From Gnetum montanum (Eukaryota > Streptophyta > Gnetopsida > Gnetales > Gnetaceae): DNA of 64,000 bases. This document shows, piece after piece, positions 25,776-37,639 of this stretch. The stretch is taken from positions 575,312-639,311 of the forward strand of contig MNCI01004101.1 in the NCBI GenBank assembly GCA_015680685.1, read 5' to 3'. The translations under genes were made by a program, and so were the position numbers. The notes beneath the pieces were generated by a model. It did no database searches. It was given only the letters and a program-made list of their open reading frames with translations, and had not been told where the DNA came from. Every line of letters starts with the position of its first letter. Position 1 is the first letter of the stretch.

Positions 25776-25776
25776 T

Positions 25777-25790
25777 ATATACATAAGAGT
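25777..25790 (+). repeat. Target-site duplication, right copy
   Basis: Exact copy of 20492-20505, immediately after the A tail and a single T. Joining the flanks restores an uninterrupted AT-rich pre-insertion sequence. Confidence 0.9.
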
Positions 25791-28060
25791 ACTGATTAGC
25801 AGAATAAGAATGGGATCACATCACCTTAGAGTTAAAACTAGAAGATGGCATAATATGGAGTGTGAATACAATATGCCAATCATGTTTACTACAAGTAGTA
25901 CAAGATAAACATGAGATTGTTGCAAAATAAATTCATTTAGAAGAAAATGGCAAATATCTAGTCAATCTTTGTATGAGTTATTGAAGCTACTAGCATTGGT
26001 TCTAGATAATTATATAAAAGAAGTATTTAAGTTACAAGACCATTGGAAACATCTATCATACTTAAAATTTATTATTATTTATGTGTTTTATTCAAACTAA
26101 CTTGTTTTAAGAGATCATTTGGCTTTATATTGAATTAGTGAAATTTTAGTTTCACTGTTACAATTGGACAAATCTTGTGGGATTATAATTTATTCAAAGA
26201 AATAAGATATATTGAAAAATAGGGTTAATAGGATTGTAGTTTATAAATCGTTGAAAGGTTATAATTATTTACAAAATAGGGCTTCCAAATTCTTATATTA
26301 AAATAAATTATTATGATATGTTGACAAGTGTTGTAGGTAATAATTAGTTTCATGAAAGTCTTCGCTTTCTTTAGATTTTCATAAATTTGATTCCCATGTG
26401 CATTCTTAAGAATTGTTTAGAACTAATTGGTTGATTTCAAAATTAAATTTCTTGAATTTGTAGCTTTTGAATTCACTTTTAGAGATGAAAACATATGTGG
26501 AATGCAAAACTTAATAAGGAAAAAAACTTCAAAATTTTGAAAAAAAAATGAAAACTTCATATTATAGGGCCTACAATTTTCATGACATTTTTTTATTTTC
26601 TTTGATCTTGAGTTCTTTTAGGCTGAATTAGTACCATTAATGTTATTTTCAAGAGATTTTTAAATATAACTTAGGATTTCGTTCAAGTTGTCTTGGTTTT
26701 TTTGGTATGAGTCAAATGTCTCAAACATACTAGTAGTGAAAGTATACCATAATAGGATGTGGAAATTTAATTTTTGAATTTTTGATATATGTTTTTATGA
26801 TTTTCCTTGATGGATTTATTTTTTACTTAAACTTTTCTTTTACATATAATGTTTTCATTCATGCCAACATTTTATATAATAAGCATGAAATCCTAAAATA
26901 TATATGTGATTTTTTATTGTAAATGCAAGGTTAAAAGTTTGGTAGGTTACACTAAAAGTACAAAAGTCCTCGAGAAGTTAATTTTGAGAGATTAGTTACT
27001 TATCCAATTTGTGATAAAGTATTGATGAACAACCAAGCTCACATAAACAAGCCCTATCTAGAGAAAGGAGATTCCTGAGCTCATAATCATCTAAGTAAAA
27101 TGCTACTAAAAATCTAATCTAATAGATCATAGGAATTTGGTACTTAGACCTATTAAATAAATTTAGTTATTCTTTTATACAATTCACTTCAACCTTTCTT
27201 ATTTGTTATATAATTATATCCCCATATAACTTAAATCTCATGCTAACTTGAAATTAAGCATATTCTTCATAGAATGCAAAAGTTAATTCTTATGAATAAG
27301 TTAATAATGCATTAAAAAACTCTATTGAAGTAATACAAATATCATTTAAAGTAATAAATATTATTTGTGAATAAGGTTAAAGAAAAACATTTTAAAATAA
27401 AAATCAGTTTAAGAATGCATTGGAGGTTGTGTGTTAAATTCTTAACTCATTTTATAGGTGTAGATGCAGGGAAGTAGCCTTATGTAAGACTTTCTTTAAT
27501 GGAACCTATCTATCATACTGTACGGATAAAGGTTGTACATACTACAGCGGAAAAATGCATTATTGTTAGGCAAATATTAAAGTTTCATGTTTAAATATTT
27601 GTACACAGGATTTACAACCATAGCGATCTTGAACCAGAAAGGTTAAGCTCTCCTCAGCACCTAACAAGAATACTTTATTCATACAATTTTACTGGTCCGA
27701 GTGACACAGTAAAGTAGATTTAGAAATTTCTGCATAGGATTTAGTCCGTAAACACTAAGCATCCCCGATACCTTAACAATACATTATTTATTTATTTGAT
27801 TGAAGCACGTGATGCGGCTTAGCAAAAGCAGAAAACCTAATCGGCTCCAAACAAAGACTTGAAAAGATCAGATTATTCTACATAAGTACCAACTTCAAAG
27901 ATTATGGTCGACTGGTAAGATTATCGGAGATAGAGAAGTACTATTTATACAGAAATAGAGAGACAGACGGACAGTTAGTGATGAAATCCTTAGCATTTTC
28001 ACCTTTGGCCAGGGATGAATGATGTCCTTGGCCTCGGAACTTGGATTCTAAAGATGTGGG
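25791..28060. other. Unassigned AT-rich interval
   Basis: No recognisable coding domain. From about 27480 to 28060 the composition is less extreme than the background. This part may be intron or 3' sequence of the minus-strand exon candidate at 28067-28272, but no acceptor or exon could be assigned. Confidence 0.4.
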
Positions 28061-28066
28061 TTTCAC

Positions 28067-28272
28067 CTGAGGAGGAAAATCAGAAGAAGAAGATGGGGAG
28101 GAGGACTCAATAGCCTGTCCTGCAGGGGAGGGATTTTAATCGTGAGAAAGGCAGTTGCGGCGCCGTCAATTGAGGCAGAGCCTTCGACGGTCATGCTATT
28201 CCCCTGCACCGGCTGCACCACCAACATTGTGCATACTACCATAAACATCACCCACCAGACAGCAATCCTCAT
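28067..28272 (-). CDS. Candidate first exon of a secreted plant protein
   Basis: On the minus strand an ATG at 28272 opens MRIAVWWVMFMVVCTMLVV, a convincing signal peptide with cleavage plausible near VQG/N. It is followed by a segment containing TVEGSASI. The frame continues to a TGA at 28063-28065, but a good splice donor (CTCAG followed by GTGAAA) at 28067/28066 would end exon 1 before it. The segment is GC-richer than its surroundings, has a TATA box about 80 bp upstream and a CT/GA-rich presumptive 5' leader. TVEGSASI recalls the N-terminus of plant heparanase-like glycosidases (TVxGTASI), but the following residues do not continue that family convincingly. It could be an exon of an unknown secreted peptide or a gene fragment. 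No second exon was found. Confidence 0.35.
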
Positions 28273-28347
28273 CCTCTTCTCTTTCTCTTCTCTTAGCTAC
28301 CTTCTTTTCTTGATTGTATCTGTGCTTGAGAGTGAGATGCCTGCACT

Positions 28348-28356
28348 ATATTATAT
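28348..28356 (-). promoter_or_regulatory. TATA box for minus-strand exon candidate
   Basis: On the minus strand CAGTATATAATATAG places TATATAAT about 76 bp before the ATG at 28272. A transcription start about 30 bp downstream (near 28320) would give a 5' leader of about 50 nt. TATA-like words are frequent in AT-rich DNA, so only the position gives it weight. Confidence 0.35.
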
Positions 28357-28373
28357 ACTGAAACTCTCAGAAA

Positions 28374-28985
28374 CAAACAATAAAAGTTGATGGCACAGCT
28401 TGGGTAACAAGGCACAGAAGAAAGGTAAGTTTCCATGTGATTGGGATAATAGAAATGGCAATCTACGATGGTATCTACTTCCAGTATAAGCTTAAGATAG
28501 TTTGAAATAAAGCTAGAACTTGTAACTGCAGCCAATGATTCAGCACTGGTAGCGCCTCTCATAATAAGAAATGGATACGCAAATTGAGGCGCTAAAACTT
28601 TTGGCCATGACCTCTTGTTAAATAATCTAAAATCTTTTAACATGTTAGAATTTACAGTCAAACCTGTCCAAACTGGTACGAAAGGCTTTTTGGGGGGTTA
28701 TGACAGGTTATCAATACAAGATACCCAATTTTTATAATTCAAAATTTCTGCTGCTGGAAAAAAAATTTATGATGTGGTCACCAACACAAAACTTTAGAAA
28801 TTGTTAATGTTATTGTTCAAAAGTGTGTAAACAAAATATTCTATTTAACTTAGCAAAAAATCAGAAACAAGAAATGTAAGGACATTGATATGCATGAAGA
28901 ATGCAGATGAAAGAATTTTAGTAAAAAACGATGAAATTTTGGATAGGTTGAAAAATTTTTTAGACTTATAAATCAAGAATTTCCA
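28374..28985. other. Upstream region of exon candidate; nothing else recognised
   Basis: A minus-strand open frame at 28293-28661 overlaps the presumed promoter and shows no domain. No other feature is seen. Confidence 0.4.
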
Positions 28986-28989
28986 AAAA

Positions 28990-29345
28990 AAAAAACATCC
29001 AAGAAAATGAACCAGATTTGGTTTTGTTATGAACTTTTCTTCTCTAAAATGAAGACAGACTTATCAATGATGAAAAATAGAAAAGCTGATGAAATTGATA
29101 ACATTTCTCTAAAAGCTTGGAAAGCACCAGAAGATAGAAGAGTTTCTTAGGTGACAATTATTTAATAAAATTTTGAAGAATTAAGAAATGCCCAATAATT
29201 GCAAAAAAACATTATTATTCCCATTTACAAAAAATAAGTTATAAATTGTATAAACTACATAGGGTTGAATCTAATGAGATAGCATGAAAATTTGGAAGAG
29301 AGTCCTAGAGGAGTGTCTTAGACTTAAACCAATATAGTACATCAA
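28990..29345 (+). pseudogene. RTE-clade LINE reverse transcriptase fragment
   Basis: In two interleaved frames the sequence reads as the RTE reverse transcriptase core. It contains MMKNRKADEIDNISLKAWKA (usual form MKxGKAxGPDxIPxEVWK) and IIIPIYKK followed by NCINYIGLNLM (usual PIYKNKGDxQxCxNYRGIKLM). It also contains SMKIWKRVLEECLR (usual HTMKLWERVIExRLR). Stops and at least one frameshift are present and both ends are truncated. RTE elements are known in plants. The clade call is supported by three consecutive signature segments. Confidence 0.75.
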
Positions 29346-29929
29346 ATTTTAATTGGATATGGCAAGATATCATTTAACCTAAACTTTTAACTTTAGGTTA
29401 AATGTTTGGGACATGTGCTTGTGACATTGGTTTCCTAGCCAAGATTAGGAGTATTCATTTGGTCATTAACTTCTAAATTATGCATAAGTAAATTACGTAG
29501 TTTACTTGTATATAATCTTTGTATTTGGAAAAATATAAAGAATGCTATAATATATATATGGTACAAAGGTACCTTGTTACAATAATAAGATGAATATTTT
29601 ATTTTTTGATTATATTTATGTATTGTTTCAATAAAACATAAAGCAATAAATTAATCACACTTATTGCAATTCCTTATAAGATAGGTGTAATGCCTTACAC
29701 ATACAAATGTTAGAGTTCCTTGTGAGAAAGATACAAAACATCATATACAAGAATAAAAATTGTCTTCTTAATTATGTCATTGATGGCTTAACACTATGAT
29801 ATTTAAACATAACCCATCAAAACTCTATACATCTAACAAGTGAATTGAAACTAAAATTTTATTAAGTATGTAGACCCTCTAGATCTATTAGATAGTACAA
29901 ACATACATACTATGAGTTTTGAAAACATC
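29346..29929. other. Unassigned AT-rich interval
   Basis: Nothing recognisable in either strand; flanked by an RTE fragment and a possible SINE. Confidence 0.5.
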
Positions 29930-30120
29930 ATACAATGAAGTGTAAGCCTAGTGGTAAGAATCTTAATTTGAAAATTCCAAGTCATGGGCTTGAATCTGGT
30001 TGAAAATACTGAGTTATAAAGTTCTAATTGGACTATATATCTTGGGGTGTACCTATATTACAATTATTTTAGAAGATGTGCTATTTGAAGGAAGTTAGTG
30101 CACTCCCTTCCCATAAACCA
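29930..30120 (+). mobile_element. Possible tRNA-derived SINE
   Basis: TAAGCCTAGTGG (about 29942-29953) resembles a pol III A box, and GGGCTTGAATCTG (about 29988-30000) resembles a B box (GGTTCGAATCC), at roughly the spacing found in tRNA genes. The sequence continues for about 120 bp without a tRNA fold. This is the layout of a tRNA-derived SINE head, but no duplicated flanks or second copy was identified. Confidence 0.35.
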
Positions 30121-32149
30121 AGATGCAATTTCATTATTTGATGATTCCAAGGTTGAAGACACATGTTCTAATCAACCTCATCAAGTTACAAAAGCAATTT
30201 GAAAGCCTAGACAAATGCTCTCTACTTTAACATATTTTTTCAGCATTCCTATGTCTTCTTTCAACAACAACAACTTTTATCATACATCAAAGGATGTGTG
30301 TGTTTCCTCATAGAACCATTTACTATAAGGTAGGTTCTTTCACTACTAGCTCATGAATTTTTTCTTGAAAGTTGGCAAAATTTTGCCTATCTTTGTATGT
30401 TTATCACTCTTTGGTTAATAAATGTCAAGAGCTTGTGCATAAATTTAGTCTTGATATCCTAGATTGTTGGAATTTGAGATCCACAAGAATTGGAAAACTT
30501 AGGTCATCAAAGACATATAAAAAGAACGATAGTATAAAATACATCATATTAGTATATAATATATGAAAATGAATTTATAGTTGAATATAAGACCAAATGC
30601 CAAAAGTTAAATACTATGAGAATAATTGTCCAAATAGAACTAACAACTGCAAGGTTAAATATTAAATTGTGGTATGGTTTATCCACAATTATAATAAGTA
30701 AGAAACATATAAAGATACAATAAACACCATAATTTTATGCTTAATATACACAATACAACGATAAATTTATAACATAAAATACAATAAGATATATCTATAA
30801 TTACATATAATTTTTGTAGATAGTGTGTATGTCTAAGCTATACAAAGACTTGTTTTCAACACATATTTAAATTTAACTAGTTGAAGAGTCATAATCACTC
30901 ATTAATTAACATGTCTCTTGGTTAATGATTAATCACTTATTATTTAAGCATGTAACGCACAATAATTTTATATCTTTTATGTTTACATTAACCCTCACAA
31001 ATCATAATGATTCTTAACATAGGTTGTCTGCTTGGTGTAATAAATTCATTTTAGTACATTAATCTTCCAAATAAGTTTTTGTGCCTCAAACTCCACCCAT
31101 GGCATAATGTTAATATAGGAAGATAAGATATAAGATAGTAGATGTTGATATTATTTGAGAAGTAGAAGGATTGTATTTGCTTCTTAATTTCCTATTTCAA
31201 AATCCTAAACCATCAATACATTGATCTAGCATATCTTATTATGAGTACAATCATTAATCACTAAGAGATGTCCACTTTTCTATTCCTAACATTAACTATA
31301 TTGATATAGTTTTTCCATTATGCTTTGCAGTTCTTACAACAATGAAGAGAAAAACTATCCATTTGATATCTTGCAACAATATCTTTAAATGTGTAGACAA
31401 GGTCAACATTATTGATACCAATCATATCTATTAAGCCATCGTACATTAAGATTTTGAAGTAAAACTACACACACTTAACAAAGATCTTAGAAACTTATGA
31501 TGCCCATCATCATGTTGGTACATAAACCAACTATTAAAACAACATTGTAGCACCAACTTGATCACATCAAAATCAATCTATAAAGGTTTAAAACCTAATA
31601 GAATCCTTGATTTTGTAAATTCCTCAAGTAGCTCCTCCAACAGGTAATTCATAAATTCAAGATTATAATTATGAAGATTAACACTAGAATTTAATACCAT
31701 GTTCTCTATGATTTCTTTATCATTAAGTTCAAGCTCAAGTAATCATGGTAATTTTTCAACCACATAATAATCAATGGTAAAGTGAGTTCATTGCAAAGAG
31801 CTATCTCGAACACAAATGAAGATTGTCTATGAAGGTAGTTAAAGGATTAGACCTTACTGGCTAATTCCAAAGTTCTCTTCTTTTATGCAATTTTCCCTAG
31901 TAATGATAGAATAACATATAATACATAGAAACCATGTGTCTTCTCATAAATTAATAATAATATAGTAATCAATGATAAATACAAGCTAATTACTACTTAA
32001 TTTGAAATACTAAAGAGTAGTAATGAATCACAAAGTTTGAATATGTGTGGAAAAAATAATTTCATAGAGATTTATACTATGTCTACTACTTTGGAATCTT
32101 GATTGGTATTTTTCCTAGATGTTCTTTATAAGAATAAAGAAATTTACTA
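30121..32149. other. Unassigned AT-rich interval
   Basis: The open frame 30372-30566 and others are short and without recognisable features. No terminal repeats or RNA genes are seen. Confidence 0.5.
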
Positions 32150-32206
32150 TATGTAGCTTATCCCAATTTTTGGGGACAAGGTTAGGATAATGATAATGAT
32201 GAGGAC
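32150..32206 (+). mobile_element. 3' tail of an RTE LINE or RTE-dependent SINE
   Basis: TGTAGCTTATCCCAATTTTT, then GGGGACAAGGTTAGGATAATG and GATAATGATGAGG. Plant RTE LINEs and Au-type SINEs share a 3' end of the form GTAGCCTACCCCAACTTG, TTTGGGA(C/T)AAAGGC, ending in a short trinucleotide tail. The match in order and hairpin potential (CCCAA...TTGGGG) is good. The 5' part is not identifiable. Confidence 0.55.
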
Positions 32207-33599
32207 TAATTTATAAGAAGACCTTCAAGTTTTATTATTTATACAAAAACATATGGTCTTTTAATATTTCTTACATAGTCTTCTTCTCTTTTTGGTTATC
32301 CATTAATCTATGATTTTTAAAGATTTAACTTGTTTCTTATTCTTGCAATGCTTATCAAATTCCTTTCTCTAAATTATTTCTCTTTACCATACTTTATTCT
32401 TGTAATCTACCATGCTTTGTTGCATGTTCTTGGTTTCAATATCCATAATTGAGGTGTTATTTCTAATGGCATCAAATCTTACAAAAAAAAAACTTGCTTC
32501 TCATAGCTACATACTCAAAATAAAGGATTGCCAATTTCCTTAGCCTACCATTCATATCTTGAAAAATGTGTTTTATTAAACTAATATCAAATATTAAGAG
32601 TTTGGAAGCATAGGTAGATCTATTATAAATAGAGTCATCATCCACCCTACTACCTTTTCTTTTCTCAACAACTTTACCATGGTGCATGTGGGCATGATTA
32701 GTTTTTTAGTTATCACATCTATCTTGATCTTTAATTCTAGATTCAGAATTTCTTCATTATCTTTCTTGATGCATAGATTAGACTTAGAATATTTTGCATC
32801 AAGACTAATACCATTTATGTCATTTCCTTAGAAGCTATCATCTTCAATGCGTAATTTTAGGAAGAAACAATTACCATTTACATTTATGTTTATAAATCTA
32901 ATAGAGATATAAGCCCAAGAAGATTCACTCCCTAGTGAAGTTTGATAATTCATGATTAGCTATAAGTGAAGTTCCATTACTTCCAAATAGTCCTCCAAAC
33001 ACTACATCTTTATCTTAAAGCATTGATGTTGCTATCTAAGCTTGAGTTGCTCATCAGAAAAGGTAATTTTATGTTGCTTACTAAATTCTTTGCTAAATAG
33101 GTTGGTACCATATGAATTATAAATTTAATCTTTATTGCTTATTAGATTGAACTATAAAGTAATATACAATTGAATATGATTCTTGGTTGAAATCTAAAAA
33201 TTAATGTAATTACTTGAGGGATTTCTAATTTCTTTCATGAATGAATTGATATAATGCCTTGATGAGAATGCTAACTACTTATACAACTTTGATTACCATC
33301 ATGGACCTATGCCTGATGGAATAAACCTTTTAGCAAGTGTTCACTTGAACATTTGATTGTTCTACATTTCCAGTTTATTACTTATGAAATTGATGATATA
33401 AGCTATCAATATGATGTAATTTTATTATTGTCACTTCCATGAAGAACTTATTACTATCATGAAAATTTAGTGATAGCTTCAAATTATTTGATTTTCTCAT
33501 ATAGAAATTGTAGCTATTCTTATTTGTATAAATGAATTAATAATTTAATTCCTTAAAAATGTTATAGAATGAGACATGGAATTAAAAATAAAAATTTTT
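32207..33599. other. Unassigned AT-rich interval
   Basis: No domain is recognised. The minus-strand open frame 32472-32687 has no identifiable features. Confidence 0.5.
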
Positions 33600-33639
33600 A
33601 TTATATCCTTAGAGATTAAATACTAGATTTATATTATGA

Positions 33640-34430
33640 AATTAGTATGTATCTTAAGGACAAGAAATATACTACTAATAAAAATGGCATAATAGAAAAG
33701 CAGGCAAAGAAGGCACTTAAAATAATTGAACAAGAGATATATAAGGCTCACTTGGATTTATTGTTATCTAAAATTGCATTAGTTGAGGAAATAATCATCC
33801 ATATCATGTAGTTAAAAAATAAAAATAAAAAGTTAGAAGCATAAAATACAAATATTTTATACATATTATCTAAAGCTAGGCCAAAAATGGCTAAGGATTT
33901 TTGTTAAAACAAGGAGATCTTACATTGACTAAATGCTACTGCAATTAAGTATGCTCAAGAGGGTGATGTAGATCAAGAGGCCCAAAGTAATTCAAAGCAT
34001 ACCTACATAGAGAAGGAAATTTCTAAGGCACTAAAATAATAAGAGAAAAAGTAATATAGGGCATTAAACCTTAAATTTATTGAAGTATATGAGACTGAAG
34101 ATAAAAATGTCATTAAAAAAATAAAAGAAATAGTGACAAAAAATATGTTCATTCCTAAACAACTAATAAAAAAGGAATTGTGAGTAGGAAATAAGGTTGA
34201 TAAACCCAACACTATTTGGATAAGATTTCCTATTTTAGAAGAGAAAGAGATAACTTGAGAGCAACGTCAACAACTATGTGATTATAAAATTTTGATGAAA
34301 AAAGACTTGACTAAATGTGAATTGGCAAAGCATGCTAAGGAATGATAGAAAATTAAAGTAGCTCAAAATACAAAAATGGTCACATATTTAAATGCAAAAT
34401 AATGTTGCAGCTATTATCAATATAAGGTAT
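33640..34430 (+). pseudogene. ORF1-like helical region of the third LINE
   Basis: The translation is rich in Lys, Glu, Ala and Leu with stretches such as IIEKQAKKALKIIEQEIYKAHLDLLL and KDKNVIKKIKEIV-type helices, broken by several stops. It directly precedes the endonuclease. Coiled-coil ORF1 proteins are common in LINEs, so the assignment is by position and composition only. Confidence 0.4.
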
Positions 34431-34469
34431 GATAAAAATGTTTCAAAAAACATACAAAAGCTTTACACT

Positions 34470-35250
34470 ATAGTTACTTAAATGTTGAAGGATTAGTTGC
34501 TAATAAAGTAGCAGTACTATTTTTGCTGCTTTTGACATTTATGGATTAACTAAAACTTGTATGATAAAATATTTTACATAGTGTGCTATTCTAGGTTTTC
34601 AAAAATATTCAATTAAAATAAGAAGATAAGCAAGTGAGGAAGAGTCTCTAGGGGTGTTGCATATTTGGTGAGAAATGAGGTTATGCATTATGTAGATTGC
34701 TATAAAATTGATGAGTATAAGTAATATGTATGGTTAAAAATTATAGCATTAGTAAGTATTATCTTTCTTGCTTTCTTCTACATTTCTCTATAAAACTCGT
34801 CCATTTATGATAGCCTAGAACTTTCCAAAGAATAACCATTTCAATATTAGGAAATGATATTACTAAACTTGCTCATATTAGAAAAGTAATTATTTTTGGA
34901 GATTTTAATGCTCACATTACATCTAAAGAAGTTCCAATTTTGGACTAATGTAGAATATATTTCAATTATTTGGTATATGAAGAATATACATGTGTTTCTC
35001 TTGATATGTTTACTAATAGATTTTGTCAAGAATTAATCTCTTGGGAAAAATATTTAATCTTTTAGTTCTCAATGACATTTTCAAATACCTCGATTCTATG
35101 TCATACACTTTTGAAGATTTTTTAAAAACAATTAGTTATTAACCTACTTGTTTTCACTCATGATAATTTCAACATAATTTCTAATTTGGTTCTTAGTATT
35201 ATATTGGTTGATCCATCACACCATTATATCATTTTTAGTATCAAAGCCAT
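34470..35250 (+). pseudogene. Endonuclease domain of the third LINE
   Basis: It starts with LNVEGLVANKVAVL. A middle segment in changing frames reads like GGVAYLVRNE (about 34655-34690), and IRKVIIFGDFNAHI (34874-34915) is the signature of the LINE apurinic-like endonuclease. It continues with SLDMFTNRFCQELISW, equivalent to the RxSxDxxxNxxGxxLI segment. A late DPSHHYIIFSIK (about 35210) fits the SDHxPI catalytic end with Asp lost. Stops and shifts make it inactive. Confidence 0.7.
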
Positions 35251-35879
35251 ATTCAAGGCTACTAGGCAAGGAAAAAGAATATATAATGTTATATTAACAA
35301 ATAATCAACAACAGCATTATATAGAGGAAGTTAGTAGATTTTGGGCTCATAATTAAGGTGATAAGCACATTATAGAATTTTTAGTAATAGCTACCTATCA
35401 TGTGACATCATTGTCAAAAGTTAGGAAAAAATCTTGTTATTTGACACTAAATGTATACAAGCTTGATTGCAAGTTTAAAGAACTAATCATGATCTTGAGG
35501 TGATTAAATCATACAAGAATCTACTTTGGTGACTAAAAAGGAAATTTCTTGAGGAGCATCAAATACAACTACTCTATATGATTATGAATAATTCTATAGC
35601 ATTTTCATAATGTTTTTATAAAAAATATTTAAAATCTTGGAATTTTTATTTTTTAGCAATTATTGATTTCCTTGGAGATCTCTTTAAGCATGAATAGGTT
35701 ATCCATATTCACCCTACCTCTCAAGTAGATCTATATAGTACTCAAACTAAAATGGAAGAAGTGTTAGATCAACTAGCTTCTAGAAAAGCAATGAATGCTT
35801 TAGGTTTATATGTAGAATTACTTAAATGAGCAAGAACCATAGTTTATACAAATGTTTGTAAGCTTTCAAATATAACCTT

Positions 35880-36070
35880 TCAAAATGGCCTTTCAAAAGA
35901 TTAATTCATCACTAGAGTAGTAATTTTTATCAAAAAAGGTGATAGAAATAACCTTGACATTTATAGGATCATTATGATTAGCCACCTTCTTATAAAATTA
36001 TCATAAAATATCCTTGAAAGAAGACTTAATAGTTGGATAGAATTATAAATGTTTTGAACAAGTTCACAAG
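35880..36070 (+). pseudogene. RT domains 1-2 of the third LINE
   Basis: RVVIFIKKGDRNNLDIYR at about 35914-35967, then ERRLNSWIE after one stop, corresponds to the N-terminal part of LINE reverse transcriptases (IPIxKKGDxxxxxNYRPI...ExxLxxWIE). It breaks off where the LTR is inserted. Confidence 0.75.
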
Positions 36071-36094
36071 TAAGTTTCAAGTAACATCACTACT

Positions 36095-37600
36095 ATTGCG
36101 GTAAGGATCATTGTAATCTGATATTTGACACAACCTAACAAGAAACTGAGCCAGATAATCTCATGATCATCAAATAGTCTAGGAAACCTAATCTTTCATG
36201 TAATCCTCCTCAAATCTAAAGGAGCTTATAGGTTACAGAAATCCAACAACTAAGCTAAATGTTTTTGCAAAACATTAGCAGATATTAAGTAGAATAAAAT
36301 GTGTATGCATGAAATAGCTATGAAAAAAGTTAAAAAAGAAAAAATTCATATAACTTATAACTTAGTGTGAAATAAAATATGGTGTATATTTAGTGCAAAA
36401 TAAGATAGAATAACATGTGTGTGGTGAGCAGTAAAAATGATCAAAGATAGAATGTGAAGTAAAGTAGATCTGGAAAAGCTAGATCCATAAGAAAAACACT
36501 AAAAATTGAAATGGATTCGAATAAAATTGAAAACAAAAAACTAAAGAGGGAAAATATATATTATAAGAGAAATCAAAGAATAGGAACCTGTTGAAAATGT
36601 TCTAAAAGATGTACTAGGGATCAAAGGTATTTGATGAGGGGTTGTATCATTTTTTTCTTTCTCCAATGCATGCACTTGATGCAGATCTACTAAGAATGCT
36701 TGTAGATTTAGAAGATAACTAAATAAATGGATAGATTAGATTAGTTTGTTGACCTAATTTTGAGAAATTCTCCATCTGTCAAGAGGAAAACATGAAAGGG
36801 GTTACAATACATCCACAAAGAAAATAGGGGAAGAAAAATTAGAGGAGTTGATATCTTTAGTGGGAGAGTAGTTATTCTAAAGAAATATAAGTTTTTTGAA
36901 AATATTTCCGAATCATTAATAATATAGAAAGTCAACTATGCTAATTTGTAGAGATAGTTGATAAGACATGTGCTCTTGAGTGTTAATCAAAATGTCAATA
37001 GCTAATCCAAAAGTTAACAATCATCGAAGAGCCAACCCCTTTCTATTTAGAGGTATCCTCCTATTTATAGGCTAGAAATGCCACATATATTATGAAGAAA
37101 CAACACATTAGGACTTATAAAATCTTCCAGAAGATTCTAAAATATTCAAGATAGGAAAAATGATGTGTAAATAGTTTATGTAAGAATTGGCATTGGACGT
37201 CAAATGTATGATTAATGATAGACGTCAAAAAGATAGCTAATGTTGAACATCGAAAAGCTAGTTGATGTTGAACATTGAAAAGATGATTAATGTAAAAGTG
37301 AAATTTAATGTTAAATGTCAAAATTAAGATTGATGCTAGACATAAAAATGGTGAAGATAGAATTGAAGCTTGAGCAACTGCAAGATGTCAAAACTAGAAG
37401 TCATAAAGAAGGAGAACCAAAATGATGCTACTAATGATGCAAGGCATCACTTTTGGCAAGCTAAAGATGGAGATCTATAAACAACATTGAAAATTATGTA
37501 GGACATCAAATCTAGAGTGTTGAAGCTAGTTTTAATGATAAAAAGTCATAAAACATTCCTAGGACTCTTAGTTATGCAGAAAAAGCCAAAGTGGGTAGAA
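36095..37600 (-). mobile_element. Solo-like Ty3/gypsy LTR (copy B), inserted in LINE RT
   Basis: It is homologous over its whole length, in inverse orientation, to 1820-3260. On the minus strand it ends GATCCTTACCGCAATA, close to the CCTTACCGCAACA ends seen in plant Tat/Athila LTRs. No internal domains accompany it, and LINE RT coding sequence occurs on both sides, so it appears to be a solo LTR. Between 37180 and 37350 a 27-30 bp tandem repeat containing GATGTTGAACAT(C/T)GAAAAG is visible. Exact ends and a target-site duplication could not be fixed. Confidence 0.65.
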
Positions 37601-37639
37601 AAAATACATAGTGGATTACTTAGTTATAGTAATGTACTA

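Larger units (their letters stand above)
20506..25776 (+). mobile_element. Full-length GC-rich L1-type LINE
   Basis: A 5.27-kb GC-rich island bounded by an exact 14-bp target-site duplication and ending in a ten-base A run (25766-25775) followed by one T. Order: very short 5' leader, ORF1 with DUF4283, ORF2 with endonuclease, reverse transcriptase and a zf-RVT-like C-terminal domain, then a GC-rich 3' UTR ending ATTTCTCTCGATCTTTTCTG plus poly(A), a tail style usual in plant L1 elements. Both ORFs are in single frames, broken only by stop codons. The base composition contrast with both flanks and the intact duplication indicate an insertion much younger than the other repeats here. As found it cannot encode active proteins. 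Confidence 0.95.

Noticed and set aside
29930-30010. Intact tRNA gene
   Set aside because: A- and B-box-like words occur, but no cloverleaf with paired acceptor and anticodon stems could be drawn.
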